DNA of 64,000 nt from Vibrio plantisponsor (GCF_013041605.1 NZ_JABEQC010000002.1:372001-436000), one strand, 5' to 3'. Positions 41,032 through 51,175 are shown, counted from the first letter of the stretch. Made by a program: numbers and translations. Notes: generated from the letters alone by a model not told the origin.

Positions 41032-43800
41032 CTAGTGAAAGCGTGTTTTGACGAGTCGTAGTCGGTTAGCATTACTCACTACCGTAATGGAAGACAGCGC
41101 CATAGCCGCCCCAGCCACTACTGGGCTGAGTAAAAATCCAAATGCCGGATAGAGCGCACCCGCTGCAATAGGGATACCAAAGGTGTTATAAACAAACGCA
41201 CCGAACAAGTTTTGCTTCATGTTTTTAATGGTGGCTTGTGATAGCTCGATGGCGCTGACTACTGATAACGGTGATGAGTTTAATAGTGTCATTTGCGCGC
41301 TTTCTATCGCTACATCACTGCCGCTGCCCATTGCGATACCAATATTTGCTTGAGCAAGAGCAGGCGCGTCATTAATGCCATCACCTACCATAGCAACAAT
41401 ACGGTTTTGTTTTTGTAGTGCTTCAATATGCTGAGCTTTTTGGTCTGGCAACACCTGTGCAATGACTTGGCTTATGCCCAGTTTGCTGGCGATAGAATTC
41501 GCTACGCTTTGGTTATCACCTGTCAGCATCACGGTATGAATTCCCATCTCGTTAAGCGCCTGAATTGCTTGTGATGCACTTTCTTTTACAGGATCGGCTA
41601 TCGCAAACAGACCAATCAGTTGTTTGTCGAGAGCAATAGCAACCGGTGTCCAAGCATTTGATGAGAACTCATCAAGCGTTTGCTGTGCTTCGGCTAGATC
41701 GATTTCTAGAGACTGGAAGTAACCGACAGAACCAATATGTACCGTTTGGCCTTGATAATCTGCTTGTATGCCTTGACCACGAGAGTTAACGAAGTTTTCA
41801 ATCGTTGCTGCCGTGATTTCATTTTCTTTGGCATACAGACACACTGCTTTAGCTAAAGGATGTTCTGATTGTAATTCCAAGGCATAAGCGAGACTCAACA
41901 CCTTTTGTTTGTCTGCATTAAAAGCCACAAGTTGTTGAACGCTCGGTTTGCCTTGAGTAAGAGTGCCTGTTTTATCAAACACAACCGTATTGATTTTGCT
42001 GGCAGATTGCAAAACGTTGGCATCTCGAATCAATATTCCCATTTCAGCCGCTTTACCCACGCCAACCGTTACAGACAAAGGTGTCGCCAGACCAAGCGCA
42101 CAAGGACAAGCAATAATCAGTACTGTAGTTGCAATAACCAACATGTAGCTGACTTTCGGTTCAGGGCCAAACCAGTACCAAATTAGCGCAGAAAAAATCG
42201 CGATTAACACCACGGTCGGAACAAATACCGCCGAAATTTGGTCAGCCATTTTTGCGATGGCTGGTTTACTACTTTGAGCCTGACGAACCATCTTGATAAT
42301 GCGCGAGAGCATGGTTTGTGAACCAATGCCAGTAGCTTCAATCAATAAGCTACCATCCTGATTGATGGTGCCTGCTGAAACATGACTTGAAGCCGATTTA
42401 TGTACAGGAATCGGTTCGCCAGTCAGCATGGATTCATCAACATAAGAGCTGCCTTCTAATACCACGCCATCGACCGGAGATTGTTCACCCGGTTTTACTC
42501 GTAAAGTCATCCCTTGTTTGATATCTGCGATAGCAATAGTTTGCTCTGTCGTCTCACCGTTATTGGTTACAACCAGAGTGGCTTTTTGTGGTTGCAAATT
42601 AATTAGAGCTTGCAGTGATTGCGTAGTTTTGGCTTTGGCTTTGGCTTCGATGTAATGACCGAGAGAAATCAAACCGATGATCATTGCTGTCGCTTCAAAA
42701 TAAACGTGACGAGCATTATCTGGGAACCAGTTTGGCGCAATGACGACCAGTGTTGAATAGAACCAAGCTGCACCTGTGCCCAAGGCAACGAGTGTATCCA
42801 TAGTGGCACGGCGGTGAGTTAATGCTTGCCATGCGCTGGTGAAAAATCCTTTTCCTGCGGTAGATAAAAGTGCTAGGCACAGTAATCCCACCACACCCCA
42901 AGCCATTTGGTCGCTGGTGGTTTGGATCATCATGTTGCCACCGAATACACCCCAGGCCATTAAAGGCACACCCATGACTAAACCAAGAAACGCATTACGT
43001 TTATGTTCTTTCTGGATATTGTCTAAATGGAGTTGTTGTTTCTTTTGTTGCTCGGCTGGGTCATCGACCCATTCAGCCTGATATCCTGCTTGGCTGACTG
43101 CTGCCACCAATGCCGATGTGACATCTTGATTTGAAATGACTAGAGCACTTTGTTCAGCCAGATTTACCTGCGCTTTTTCTACTCCTGGAACCGAAAGCAA
43201 GGATTTCTCTACAGATGAAACACAGCTGGCACACGTCATACCTTTAATCAGTAAGTGAGTATTTACTAAATCATCAGTTTGGGTTGTTAGCTCAGCAGGC
43301 TCTGGTTCAGCCGATGCTTGCTCTTCAGTAGCGGCTTTAGGCTCTGCAATTTTCTCTTGCTGAGCAGGCTCATCTGCGGTTACTTCAATTTGTTCTTCTT
43401 CATCAACTTGAGGTGCGTTGATGAGAGTCGCTTGGTAACCAACCTCTGCCACTCGGTTGATAATTTCTTCGTGTGAGCTTGAAGTAATCAGTGTTAGAGA
43501 TTCTTTGGAAACATTCAGACGAGCTATATCGTCAAAGGCCTGCAAATGCTTAGTGAGCTTATTTACACAATTGCCGCAGTTTAACCCTTGCAGACTAAAT
43601 TGCAGAGTGTTACCTGCGCGATAGCCCAGCGATTCAATACTGTCGATGACCTTTTCGAGCGGAGAGTTGACATCCAACTCGATAAAAGTGGGTGATAGGG
43701 TTTGGATTTCAACCGTAAAATCAGCGTTGAGTTGACGTTCAACTTTTCGAGCGCAACCCATGCAGTTCAAGCCTGATAAAGGTAATGCGTAATGGCCCAT
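41032..43800 (-). CDS. copA: Copper-exporting P1B-type ATPase with three N-terminal metal-binding domains
   Basis: Exports Cu(I) from the cytoplasm. ATG 43800 follows GGAGGAAAAG, giving 922 residues; the longer start at 43860 runs through the CueR operator and is rejected. Three HMA domains carry GLNCMGC, GLNCGNC and GMTCASC. The ATPase core shows LTGEP, the membrane CPC in IACPCALGL, the phosphorylated aspartate in VFDKTGTLT, SEHPLA and VGDGINDAPAL, and the eighth helix YN and MALSS motifs. An acidic, glutamine-rich linker separates HMA2 from HMA3. Confidence 0.96.
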   Translation of the reverse strand: MGHYALPLSGLNCMGCARKVERQLNADFTVEIQTLSPTFIELDVNSPLEKVIDSIESLGYRAGNTLQFSLQGLNCGNCVNKLTKHLQAFDDIARLNVSKESLTLITSSSHEEIINRVAEVGYQATLINAPQVDEEEQIEVTADEPAQQEKIAEPKAATEEQASAEPEPAELTTQTDDLVNTHLLIKGMTCASCVSSVEKSLLSVPGVEKAQVNLAEQSALVISNQDVTSALVAAVSQAGYQAEWVDDPAEQQKKQQLHLDNIQKEHKRNAFLGLVMGVPLMAWGVFGGNMMIQTTSDQMAWGVVGLLCLALLSTAGKGFFTSAWQALTHRRATMDTLVALGTGAAWFYSTLVVIAPNWFPDNARHVYFEATAMIIGLISLGHYIEAKAKAKTTQSLQALINLQPQKATLVVTNNGETTEQTIAIADIKQGMTLRVKPGEQSPVDGVVLEGSSYVDESMLTGEPIPVHKSASSHVSAGTINQDGSLLIEATGIGSQTMLSRIIKMVRQAQSSKPAIAKMADQISAVFVPTVVLIAIFSALIWYWFGPEPKVSYMLVIATTVLIIACPCALGLATPLSVTVGVGKAAEMGILIRDANVLQSASKINTVVFDKTGTLTQGKPSVQQLVAFNADKQKVLSLAYALELQSEHPLAKAVCLYAKENEITAATIENFVNSRGQGIQADYQGQTVHIGSVGYFQSLEIDLAEAQQTLDEFSSNAWTPVAIALDKQLIGLFAIADPVKESASQAIQALNEMGIHTVMLTGDNQSVANSIASKLGISQVIAQVLPDQKAQHIEALQKQNRIVAMVGDGINDAPALAQANIGIAMGSGSDVAIESAQMTLLNSSPLSVVSAIELSQATIKNMKQNLFGAFVYNTFGIPIAAGALYPAFGFLLSPVVAGAAMALSSITVVSNANRLRLVKTRFH

Positions 43801-43829
43801 TTTCTTTTCCTCCAATCGACAGTAAGAAA

Positions 43830-43861
43830 AGCATAAACCTTGACCTAAAGGTAAGGTCAAG
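43830..43861 (-). promoter_or_regulatory. CueR-type promoter of copA (19-bp spacer)
   Basis: On the reverse strand TTGACC (43855-43860) and TATGCT (43830-43835) are 19 bases apart, and the spacer contains the palindrome CTTGACCT-N7-AGGTCAAG. An overlong spacer bearing the dyad is the hallmark of MerR-family activated metal promoters. cueR itself is not in this window. Confidence 0.85.
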
Positions 43862-44035
43862 CTGTGTGGCGAAATAATAAACGTCGTTTGTTACTCGTCT
43901 TTCTCAAACGAGGTTGAATATGAATTAATCTTCCATTGTGGAATTAGTCATCAATGGTAAAATGGCGCCAAATTTTATCCTTTCAGTCGCAGTGGCTTAA
44001 TGTGCCACTGTTGTTTTTATATCTAAGGAAGTCAA

Positions 44036-45463
44036 ATGACGGTTAAAACTCGTTTTGCCCCAAGTCCTACGGGCTATCTTCACGTTGGTGGTGCACGTAC
44101 AGCACTTTACTCTTGGTTATACGCAAAAAGCCAAGGTGGTGAATTTGTTCTACGTATTGAAGACACTGACCTTGAACGTTCTACTCAAGCAGCAGTAGAT
44201 GCGATTCTTGAAGGTATGAGTTGGTTAGGTTTGGAATGGGATGAAGGTCCTTACTACCAAACAAAACGTTTTGATCGTTATAACGAAGTGGTCGATCAAC
44301 TTCTAGCTCAAGACAAAGCTTACAAATGTTATGCGTCTAAAGAGCTTCTCGACGAGATCCGTGCTGAGCAAGAAGCGAATAAAGAAATGGCTCGTTACGA
44401 TGCGAACCACCCTAAAATCAAAGCGGTGAATGCAGCAGCGAAAGAGGGTGACCCTTGCGTTATTCGTTTCCGCAACCCGAAAGAAGGCAGCGTAGTATTT
44501 GATGACCAGATCCGTGGCCGTATCGAAATTCGTAACGACCAACTTGATGATCTGATTATCCGCCGTACTGATGGTTCTCCGACTTACAACTTCTGTGTTG
44601 TGGTTGACGATATCGATATGGGTATTACTCACGTTATTCGTGGTGAAGACCACATCAACAACACGCCTCGTCAAATTAACATTTACGAAGCGATTGGCGC
44701 GAAAGTTCCAACGTTTGCTCACTGTGCAATGATCCTAGGCGACGATGGCGCTAAGCTGTCTAAACGTCATGGCGCGGTATCTGTAATGCAATACCGTGAC
44801 GAAGGCTACTTGCCTGAAGCGTTGATCAACTACCTAGTTCGTTTAGGTTGGGGTCATGGCGACCAAGAGATCTTCACTCAAGAAGAGATGATTAACTTGT
44901 TTAGCCTGAATGCGATTTCTAAATCAGCATCAGCGTTTAACACTGACAAACTACTTTGGTTGAACAACCACTACATCAAGTCTTCAGATCCTGAGTATGT
45001 GGCAAAGCACCTAGAATGGCACTTTGATAACCAAGGCATCAACAAGGCTAACGGTCCAGCATTAGCAGATATCGTGAGCCTTGTAGGTGAGCGTTGTCAT
45101 ACACTTGTTGAGCTTGCTCAGCAGTCTCGCTACTTCTATGAAGATTTCTCTGAGTTTGAAGAAGGTGCGGCTAAGAAGCATCTACGTGGCGTAGCAAAAG
45201 AGCCTCTAGCGCTTGCGCTAAGCAAACTTGAGGCACTGACTGAGTGGACAACAGAAGCTCTACATCAAGTGATTGAACAAGTATGTGCAGAACTTGAAAT
45301 CGGCATGGGCAAAATTGGTATGCCTCTACGTGTAGCAGTCACTGGTGGCGGTCAATCACCTTCTGTAGACGCCGTAATGCAGCTAATTGGTCAAGAACGT
45401 GTTATTACGCGTATCAAGATGGCGCTAGCATTTATCGAAGAGCGTGAAGCTAACGCACAATAA
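44036..45463 (+). CDS. gltX: Glutamyl-tRNA synthetase
   Basis: Charges tRNA-Glu, also feeding haem synthesis. The 475-residue class I enzyme has [20 protein letters not shown] (HIGH-type) and [18 protein letters not shown] (KMSKS-type) motifs, and a C-terminal anticodon-binding helical domain. Length is near the 471 of E. coli. CTAAGGAAG lies before ATG 44036. Confidence 0.97.
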   Translation: MTVKTRFAPSPTGYLHVGGARTALYSWLYAKSQGGEFVLRIEDTDLERSTQAAVDAILEGMSWLGLEWDEGPYYQTKRFDRYNEVVDQLLAQDKAYKCYASKELLDEIRAEQEANKEMARYDANHPKIKAVNAAAKEGDPCVIRFRNPKEGSVVFDDQIRGRIEIRNDQLDDLIIRRTDGSPTYNFCVVVDDIDMGITHVIRGEDHINNTPRQINIYEAIGAKVPTFAHCAMILGDDGAKLSKRHGAVSVMQYRDEGYLPEALINYLVRLGWGHGDQEIFTQEEMINLFSLNAISKSASAFNTDKLLWLNNHYIKSSDPEYVAKHLEWHFDNQGINKANGPALADIVSLVGERCHTLVELAQQSRYFYEDFSEFEEGAAKKHLRGVAKEPLALALSKLEALTEWTTEALHQVIEQVCAELEIGMGKIGMPLRVAVTGGGQSPSVDAVMQLIGQERVITRIKMALAFIEEREANAQ

Positions 45464-45481
45464 GTCATTTATTGAGTGATG

Positions 45482-45515
45482 AAAAAAGCTGTGGCGTAAC
45501 AACCACAGCTTTTTC
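45482..45515 (+). terminator. Terminator after gltX
   Basis: AAAAGCTGTGG pairs with CCACAGCTTTT across an eight-base loop. Confidence 0.87.
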
Positions 45516-45572
45516 GTTTTCTGGTGTTCGGGAATTTTTTAGATAGCAATGAGTTACTCAGTTTAATCGAGA

Positions 45573-46079
45573 TTATTTCAAATCAATACTGCTCAAACGT
45601 CCCATATAAATAAGAATATCCAAACAGTCTTTATGGGCTTCTAATAGCGCTTTTTTCGTTTTGGTATAAGCGGCGAGTTTGCCGTGTTTATTGATAGAGC
45701 AAACCACACTCTTAAAGGTACATTTACCTTTATTGTCGTAATCGCGCCAAGCCGCAATATAACAAGCATCTCGGCTATCTGGGTTATCGCTTGTTGGGCG
45801 AGGTTTGTAGATAATTTTAGGCTCTAAGCTATGAGGTAAACGCGTCATCAGATACGGGTCTTTCAATATGCGTCGCCAATGCTTGCCCCACATATCTCTG
45901 CCTAATTCGTTTCTCAGCTTAATCGCCTTTTTCAGGCCTTTTGTTTCTCCTAGACGTATGTAACCGACCGATCTGTGCAAAACACTATCATCGGGAGTAT
46001 GAATATGAATCTTATAAGCCGTTTTAGCTTTAGAGATAAATCGGTGGCCAGTATTGGTTTCTAGGTTACTTTTCTTCAT
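45573..46079 (-). CDS. Uncharacterised 168-residue basic protein, possible AP2-like domain
   Basis: I do not recognise this protein. It is lysine- and arginine-rich, has no signal or membrane segment, and contains VGYIRLGETKGLKKAIKLRN and ELGRDMWGKHWRRILKDPYL; the alternation of a short strand region and a helix ending in W recalls AP2-like DNA-binding domains found in homing or integrase-linked proteins, but I cannot confirm that. CYIAAWRDYDNKGKCTFKSV and TKKALLEAHKDCLD follow. It lies alone between gltX and an AT-rich gap. Confidence 0.65.
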   Translation of the reverse strand: MKKSNLETNTGHRFISKAKTAYKIHIHTPDDSVLHRSVGYIRLGETKGLKKAIKLRNELGRDMWGKHWRRILKDPYLMTRLPHSLEPKIIYKPRPTSDNPDSRDACYIAAWRDYDNKGKCTFKSVVCSINKHGKLAAYTKTKKALLEAHKDCLDILIYMGRLSSIDLK

Positions 46080-46604
46080 AGGCTAACGGTTTCCCTTACA
46101 GCTTGATGGGCTCTAGATGGCAGGTTTCTTTCTCTAATTTCAGCACTTAGTGGTACCGAAAATCGGAAGAGTTTAATGATCACCTAGAAGCAGCAAGAGT
46201 CTTAGGGTTATCAATATTTTTATTAATAGTAATTTTAGATGAAATCCCGAATAACGAGAATAAACAGTCTAGTTGAATGTTTATTTTTTATATCAAAATT
46301 GAGTCAGGATTCTGCGAGATGAAACTTTGTTCTTTTATCCGCGACAAGGTTGAATAGATTTCAGAACATAGACTACGTTTAAAGTTGATGATCAACATGT
46401 CACTTATGTAACAGCTATGACGTAAGGTTAATGTTTGTCACAATTTTCAACGTTTACCACATGGAATGTTTTATCGTAACTATATTGTAATTATTGTGTA
46501 AATTATTACTAAGGACGAGTGATTCAGGGACTGAAAAGAATACACGTAATAGAAGTTGTCAGTTTTTTTATAATAAAAATGAGCAAGTAAGGACGCAATT
46601 GGCT
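46080..46604. other. AT-rich intergenic stretch upstream of the Aer-like gene
   Basis: No gene is supportable here. It contains a GTTGATGATCAAC palindrome at 46384-46396 and a TAAAGTT element just before it, with a poor match 15 bases downstream to a sigma-28 -10 (GTCACTTA). I see no clear promoter. Confidence 0.4.
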
Positions 46605-48140
46605 ATGTCTACTCATAAAGGAAAAGAAGTGACCTTCTCCCAATCGGAGTTCTTGGTCTCAACAACGGATACAAACAGTATCATCACTTATGCTAATGAT
46701 GAGTTCTGCCGTGTGGCGGGTTTTACCGCTCAAGAACTGATTGGCAAACCTCACAACATTGTTCGACATCCTGATATGCCTAAAGCGGCTTTCGCAGATA
46801 TGTGGGGGCAGCTAAAGAAAGGCAACAGCTGGCGAGGAATGGTAAAAAACCGCTGTAAGAATGGGGACTACTACTGGGTAGATGCATTCGTTACACCTAT
46901 TTACGACAAAGACAAAATTATTGGTTATCAGTCTGTTAGACATTGCCCGTCACGCAAGGATATTGCTTCTGCGGAGCGGTTGTATCAGCGTATTAATAAT
47001 GGAAAGAAACCTTTTCCTGTCACCGAACACATTTTATTTCAAAGAACTGTCGCTGCGATAGTCGCAATAGCTTTGTTGGGTAGCGCCTATTGGATAGCAG
47101 GAATGACAATGTTTGCGTTAGTTTTAGCGGCGTTAATTATTTTCAGCGGTCTATTCTTTGATGAAATAGTCAAACTGCCAACCTTGATTCATAAACAAGC
47201 AGATATAGTAAATAGTCCTTCTCGAGTCGTTTTTTGTGGCACAGGGCTAAGCGGAAAAGTTGCCTATAATGTGGATATTCAGTTAGCCAAAATCAGGACA
47301 ATTTTGGGAAGAAGTTTGGATTCCGGCAAGGCATTAGTGAATATTTCTGAGCAGCTAAAATCAACCAGTGAATCATCCTTACAAAGTTTGAAAGCCGAGA
47401 GTGAGCTTTTAGAGCAGCTATCTACTGCAGCCACGCAAATGAACGCATCAATACAAGAAGTAAACAGTGCAACTTTAGACACACGTGATTACGTGCGAGA
47501 AGTCAAAGATAAGTGTGGCAATGCGGCAGAAACATTAACAAGGAATGGTGAAAATTTGAATGAGTTGTCGGAAGACATAGGCGCGGCAGCTCAAAGTTTG
47601 CTTCAGCTTGTGGAAGACACCAACAAGATATCTGGAGTTATGGCTGAAATTCAAGGTATTGCAGATCAAACCAACCTGTTGGCATTGAACGCAGCGATTG
47701 AAGCGGCAAGGGCAGGTGAGCAAGGTCGAGGCTTTGCTGTAGTTGCTGATGAAGTTCGAACCTTGGCCGGAAGAACTCAGCTTGCCACACAAAACATTCA
47801 AAGTTCGGTAACCAATCTTCAGAACTCAATGCAAACGTGGCAAAAATCCATGATGACCAACCAAGATAAATCTCAACGGTGTAATACAGAAGCGCAAAGT
47901 GTCCAGTCTATTATGTCTAGTGTGATTGATATGATGTCGTTACTTGAGGACAAATCGATTCAGATTGCATCAGCCATGGAAGAACAAAGTGCGGTTACTG
48001 CCGAGATCAGCCAAAACGTCCACCATATACAGGCGGTATCAAATCAAAACGTTGATTTAGTGGGACAGGCAAGTGAAAACGCTTGTGAAGCTCATATGAG
48101 TGCTAACAATATCAATGCGTTAAGTTGCAATTTCCGTTAA
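46605..48140 (+). CDS. Aer-like PAS methyl-accepting chemotaxis receptor
   Basis: 511 residues: an N-terminal PAS domain (about 10-115) with [19 protein letters not shown] and [20 protein letters not shown], which is the FAD-binding pattern of Aer; a double membrane segment at about 145-190; and a signalling domain with the hairpin [20 protein letters not shown] and [20 protein letters not shown]. No periplasmic sensor domain exists, so it is an energy or redox taxis receptor by analogy. ATG 46605 is used, with TTG 46599 possible (closer to AAGGA). Confidence 0.9.
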   Translation: MSTHKGKEVTFSQSEFLVSTTDTNSIITYANDEFCRVAGFTAQELIGKPHNIVRHPDMPKAAFADMWGQLKKGNSWRGMVKNRCKNGDYYWVDAFVTPIYDKDKIIGYQSVRHCPSRKDIASAERLYQRINNGKKPFPVTEHILFQRTVAAIVAIALLGSAYWIAGMTMFALVLAALIIFSGLFFDEIVKLPTLIHKQADIVNSPSRVVFCGTGLSGKVAYNVDIQLAKIRTILGRSLDSGKALVNISEQLKSTSESSLQSLKAESELLEQLSTAATQMNASIQEVNSATLDTRDYVREVKDKCGNAAETLTRNGENLNELSEDIGAAAQSLLQLVEDTNKISGVMAEIQGIADQTNLLALNAAIEAARAGEQGRGFAVVADEVRTLAGRTQLATQNIQSSVTNLQNSMQTWQKSMMTNQDKSQRCNTEAQSVQSIMSSVIDMMSLLEDKSIQIASAMEEQSAVTAEISQNVHHIQAVSNQNVDLVGQASENACEAHMSANNINALSCNFR

Positions 48141-48168
48141 TTCACCCGACGACGAAGCACTCTAAAAT

Positions 48169-48201
48169 AAAAAGACTAACTCAACATGGTTAGTCTTTTT
48201 G
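48169..48201. terminator. Terminator after the Aer-like gene
   Basis: AAAAAGACTAAC pairs with GTTAGTCTTTTT over TCAACATG; works on both strands toward the convergent GNAT gene. Confidence 0.87.
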
Positions 48202-48224
48202 TTTTAACGAATATATCTGAAGTG

Positions 48225-48755
48225 TTAAAGGGTTTTGAGCATGCAAATTTCACAACTGCCGTGCCCGGTATTACCAATACTCCCCTCTATATGTTCGAAA
48301 CCAAACTGCTCGTATAAAGAGACTGCAGAGCTCAGCTCTTCCAGTGTTTCTAAATATAGGTATTTGTACCCAAACTCTCTCGCTTTTTTAATCGATAAAT
48401 CAATTAAACATCTTCCAAGACCAATACCGAGCACGGATTTATCCAAGTACAACTTTTGCATTTCGCCATACTCTTCACTAGCCCCTAAAAGCTGTGCAAC
48501 GCCAACACCGCCAACCACTTGATCATTAAGTGTTGCTACCCAATAACCAGACTTTTCAGAGGTATAGGCGTGGCTCAGACTGGCTAAAGCCGGATCGTGC
48601 AAGCTTACACCTTCTAGATGGTCAATTTTATTATCAATGAAGCTGTTACGAATGACGTCAGCAATCGCACTATTGTCTTCAGGCGTAATAGGTCTGATAG
48701 TGATGTTTAAACCATTGAGTAATACTTGGCGTTGTTCTAGCTTATCCGTTTCCAT
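48225..48755 (-). CDS. GNAT family N-acetyltransferase
   Basis: 176 residues with TIRPITPEDNSAI at the start, GGVGVAQL, the acetyl-CoA loop LDKSVLGIGLGRCLIDLSI and LYEQFGFEHIEGS near the C-terminus, the standard GNAT motif order. Substrate unknown. Upstream 20 bases show only a weak ribosome binding site. Confidence 0.88.
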   Translation of the reverse strand: METDKLEQRQVLLNGLNITIRPITPEDNSAIADVIRNSFIDNKIDHLEGVSLHDPALASLSHAYTSEKSGYWVATLNDQVVGGVGVAQLLGASEEYGEMQKLYLDKSVLGIGLGRCLIDLSIKKAREFGYKYLYLETLEELSSAVSLYEQFGFEHIEGSIGNTGHGSCEICMLKTL

Positions 48756-48844
48756 TCTCTAGCGTCCTTCGATCTGCATGTTCGTTTTAAACTAACCAAT
48801 AATATTGTAAGTACAGCGAGAAACACACATCAATATCTAATGTA

Positions 48845-48876
48845 AAAGGCTTAGTAATAAATTTTACTAAGCCTTT
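48845..48876 (-). terminator. Terminator beside the decayed tRNA-Arg
   Basis: AAAGGCTTAGTAA (48845-48857) and TTACTAAGCCTTT (48864-48876) form a 13-bp perfect stem. On the reverse strand it follows the tRNA remnant by eight bases, as a tRNA terminator would. Confidence 0.7.
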
Positions 48877-48884
48877 GAAAGACT

Positions 48885-48932
48885 TGGCACACCCGACAGG
48901 ATCCGAACCTAATACTTACTGCCTAACGAGGA
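48885..48932 (-). pseudogene. Decayed tRNA-Arg 3' half
   Basis: CCCGACAGGATCCGAACCT (48892-48910) matches 18 of 19 bases of the T-arm and acceptor region of the intact tRNA-Arg at 51183-51201, in the same orientation, with an intact TGG (CCA) at 48885-48887. The rest of the anticodon arm is degenerate (ACTTACTGCCTAACGAGG against the intact ACCTGCCCCTTAGGAGG), and no 5' half is seen. Confidence 0.8.
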
Positions 48933-49535
48933 ACGAAAATTGTCTGTGCTCAAAGTCGATATGGGATATTTTTCAATTAATTCAATGTGATAATTTCGAT
49001 GTGGTGCATCAAAAAAGGACGTTTTTAGACTAAGTATGGACATTGCTTTGGCTTTAAATATTTTACACAGACTAAATACGTTATTTGTTTTTTTAGATTT
49101 ACTCGTCTCTTAAACTACTTCAACTCACTATCTTTTAAAAATATGTAAAGTTGCAGATTTTCTATGCAAAGCCAATTACTGTTTAGCTAATATTCGGAAA
49201 GCGCGTTTAATCACATTTAACTAAGTTTTTACGGTTTGCTAACAAGTGGTGCTGATTAGTGTGTTTTTGGTCAAGTTATTAGTAACATTCTCAGTATAAG
49301 TATACTTAGTTCATGTTTTTATCAAAAATGAGAATCATTACTTGCATTGCACTGTTGTTTTGATTAAAAATCACGCAAATGTTGTATCTGTAACTTCCGT
49401 TGCATAATGAAAGTGTGATTTGTTTCTAGGTATATAATGGGATTCTAATTAAGAGACTGGGATTGTACTTATGGATGAGCCTGCCTTAGTTGAGTTAATT
49501 GCTTTTGGTTATTTGAAGGCAGATTGAGAGTTAAG
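48933..49535. other. AT-rich gap before the EAL gene
   Basis: About 600 bases with no credible ORF or RNA. The base composition is visibly more AT-rich than the flanking core genes, so nucleoid-protein binding or decayed sequence is plausible. Confidence 0.5.
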
Positions 49536-50927
49536 ATGAAGCTTAAGAGATCAACAAAGAACTACATTTACATTGCAGGCTTGTCATTAATAACACTCTT
49601 GTCATTTGCTAAGTACTACCTCGACTCTCAAGAAGTTGCTGGCGAAGTGTCTACTGAGCTGCGAAGTATCGTCGATGAAAATATTAATTACTATCAAGAT
49701 AAAATCAGTCGTGATATCCCATTGAAGGACTGTGCCACATTTTTGCAGAAGAACTCAGCGTTATTGCTATTCAATAGAGATATTAGAAGTATTGGTGTTA
49801 CAGATAAGAATATGATTAGTTGTTCTTCTGCTCTGTCTTTGAATGGAAAAGAAGTTCAGACTCAGACTGAAGAAACGGGCAGTATAAGACTGTTCTATCT
49901 TCCTAAAGCTCCTTATTCTGACTATTTGATACCAAAGGATTCAGGAGCCATCTTACTTAAAATTTCATATACCCCAAGATATGCCACGTACTTTGCTTTT
50001 TATCCAGAGGCTGTCACAGAGTTAATGGATGATTACTCTGAATACGATGTTTTGATTAAACTTGAAAATGCTTCCTTATCCAAGAGCGGAGTTGAAAGTA
50101 AAAAAAATAGTTTGCTAAATGGCGAGTTGTACAAAGTCGACTTTAATTTGAAGTTGTATTCATTCTTAGCCTATTTCATCATGAATCATGGCTTCATCAT
50201 CGTATTTTGGACTATTGCCTACTTGGTAGTAGTAAACAGAAGCTCTCCAATATTTGATAGGTTTAAAGCGAGCTACTGGGATATTGATAAAGCGATCAAG
50301 CGTTCTCAGTTTCATCCATATCTCCAACCCGTTTTTGACATAAACGGTACATTGACAGGTGCTGAGGTGCTCGTTCGCTGGATTCATCCGACTAAGGGAG
50401 TGATTCCTCCAATTGAATTCATCGATGAAGTTGAAGCTAATGGAAAAATTAAAGACATTACTAGAATGTTAATGAACAAGTGTTCACTGCATTTACGTAA
50501 TATTGAATACCTAAGACACAACGACTTCCATCTTGGATTCAACGTCTGCGCAATTCAGTTTGATTCGGATTGTTTGTATGAGGATGTAGTAAAACTCCAG
50601 AGCGAGTTGTCTCCAAATCCGGTTAAAATTGCTTTAGATGATTTTGGTATCGGTCATTGTTCCATGAAGTATTTAATAAACACCAGAATCGATATCATCA
50701 AAATCGATCGTACCTTCATAAACACAATATCAAATGGCGAAAGTACTCTTGTATTGGATGCCATTATCAATCTTGCCAAAACTACAGACACCGAGCTTCT
50801 TGCTGAAGGTGTTGAGAACCAAGAACAGTTCAATTACTTGTACGAACGAGGAATTGGTCAATATCAAGGCTTCTATTTTGAAAAACCAATGCCAATTGAA
50901 GAGTTTATTAAGAAATATTTTTCATAA
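49536..50927 (+). CDS. CSS-motif/EAL domain protein with a truncated, probably inactive EAL domain
   Basis: 463 residues: membrane helix at about 10-28, a periplasmic domain with the CSS motif (MISCSSALSL), a second membrane helix near 212-236, then an EAL domain. E277 lies in AEVLVRW (EVL in place of EAL), N336 in LGFNVCAIQF, D368 and D369 in IALDDFGIGHCSM, K389 in IIKID, E424 in AEGVEN and Q444 in QYQGFYFEKP. Only 32 residues separate N336 from D368 where active EAL enzymes have about 62, so the strand with the conserved ITE/LTE glutamate is gone. ATG 49536 follows GAGAG; TTG 49524 is less likely. Confidence 0.9.
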   Translation: MKLKRSTKNYIYIAGLSLITLLSFAKYYLDSQEVAGEVSTELRSIVDENINYYQDKISRDIPLKDCATFLQKNSALLLFNRDIRSIGVTDKNMISCSSALSLNGKEVQTQTEETGSIRLFYLPKAPYSDYLIPKDSGAILLKISYTPRYATYFAFYPEAVTELMDDYSEYDVLIKLENASLSKSGVESKKNSLLNGELYKVDFNLKLYSFLAYFIMNHGFIIVFWTIAYLVVVNRSSPIFDRFKASYWDIDKAIKRSQFHPYLQPVFDINGTLTGAEVLVRWIHPTKGVIPPIEFIDEVEANGKIKDITRMLMNKCSLHLRNIEYLRHNDFHLGFNVCAIQFDSDCLYEDVVKLQSELSPNPVKIALDDFGIGHCSMKYLINTRIDIIKIDRTFINTISNGESTLVLDAIINLAKTTDTELLAEGVENQEQFNYLYERGIGQYQGFYFEKPMPIEEFIKKYFS

Positions 50928-51130
50928 AACTATTTAAGTAATTATTCCATAGTTAGAAACGGAGGAAGTTTGACTGGATTTTAATATCAGCCAGATGATC
51001 AGAGCGTTGACTTTGACAACTCGAATCGGTTTGGTTACTTAATAATGCTGTACGGCGGTTTCTACTATTCATTTTTAAATAACAATTGAACGTTATACAG
51101 CCTGTAGTTGTGGCCAATGTGCGAACATAA

Positions 51131-51168
51131 ACAAAAACGCCTTAGCTTGAATGTTAGCTAAGGCGTTG
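51131..51168 (-). terminator. Terminator of tRNA-Arg (reverse strand)
   Basis: Reverse strand AACGCCTTAGCT, eight-base loop, AGCTAAGGCGTT, then TTTGT. Seven bases after the tRNA end. Confidence 0.87.
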
Positions 51169-51175
51169 TTTTATT

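Noticed and set aside
44303..44722. 139-residue reverse ORF inside gltX
   Set aside because: Antisense open frame caused by codon bias; low-complexity V/F/R-rich product with no family resemblance.
46380..46410. Sigma-28 promoter for the Aer-like gene
   Set aside because: TAAAGTT is present, but the -10 matches only about four of eight positions and it lies over 200 bases from the start.
48885..48932. A functional tRNA
   Set aside because: Only the 3' half is recognisable and the anticodon arm no longer pairs.
51050..51120. Possible integron attC site (TAACAA and GTTA-like motifs)
   Set aside because: Only short motif matches; no paired R and L boxes and no cassette array.
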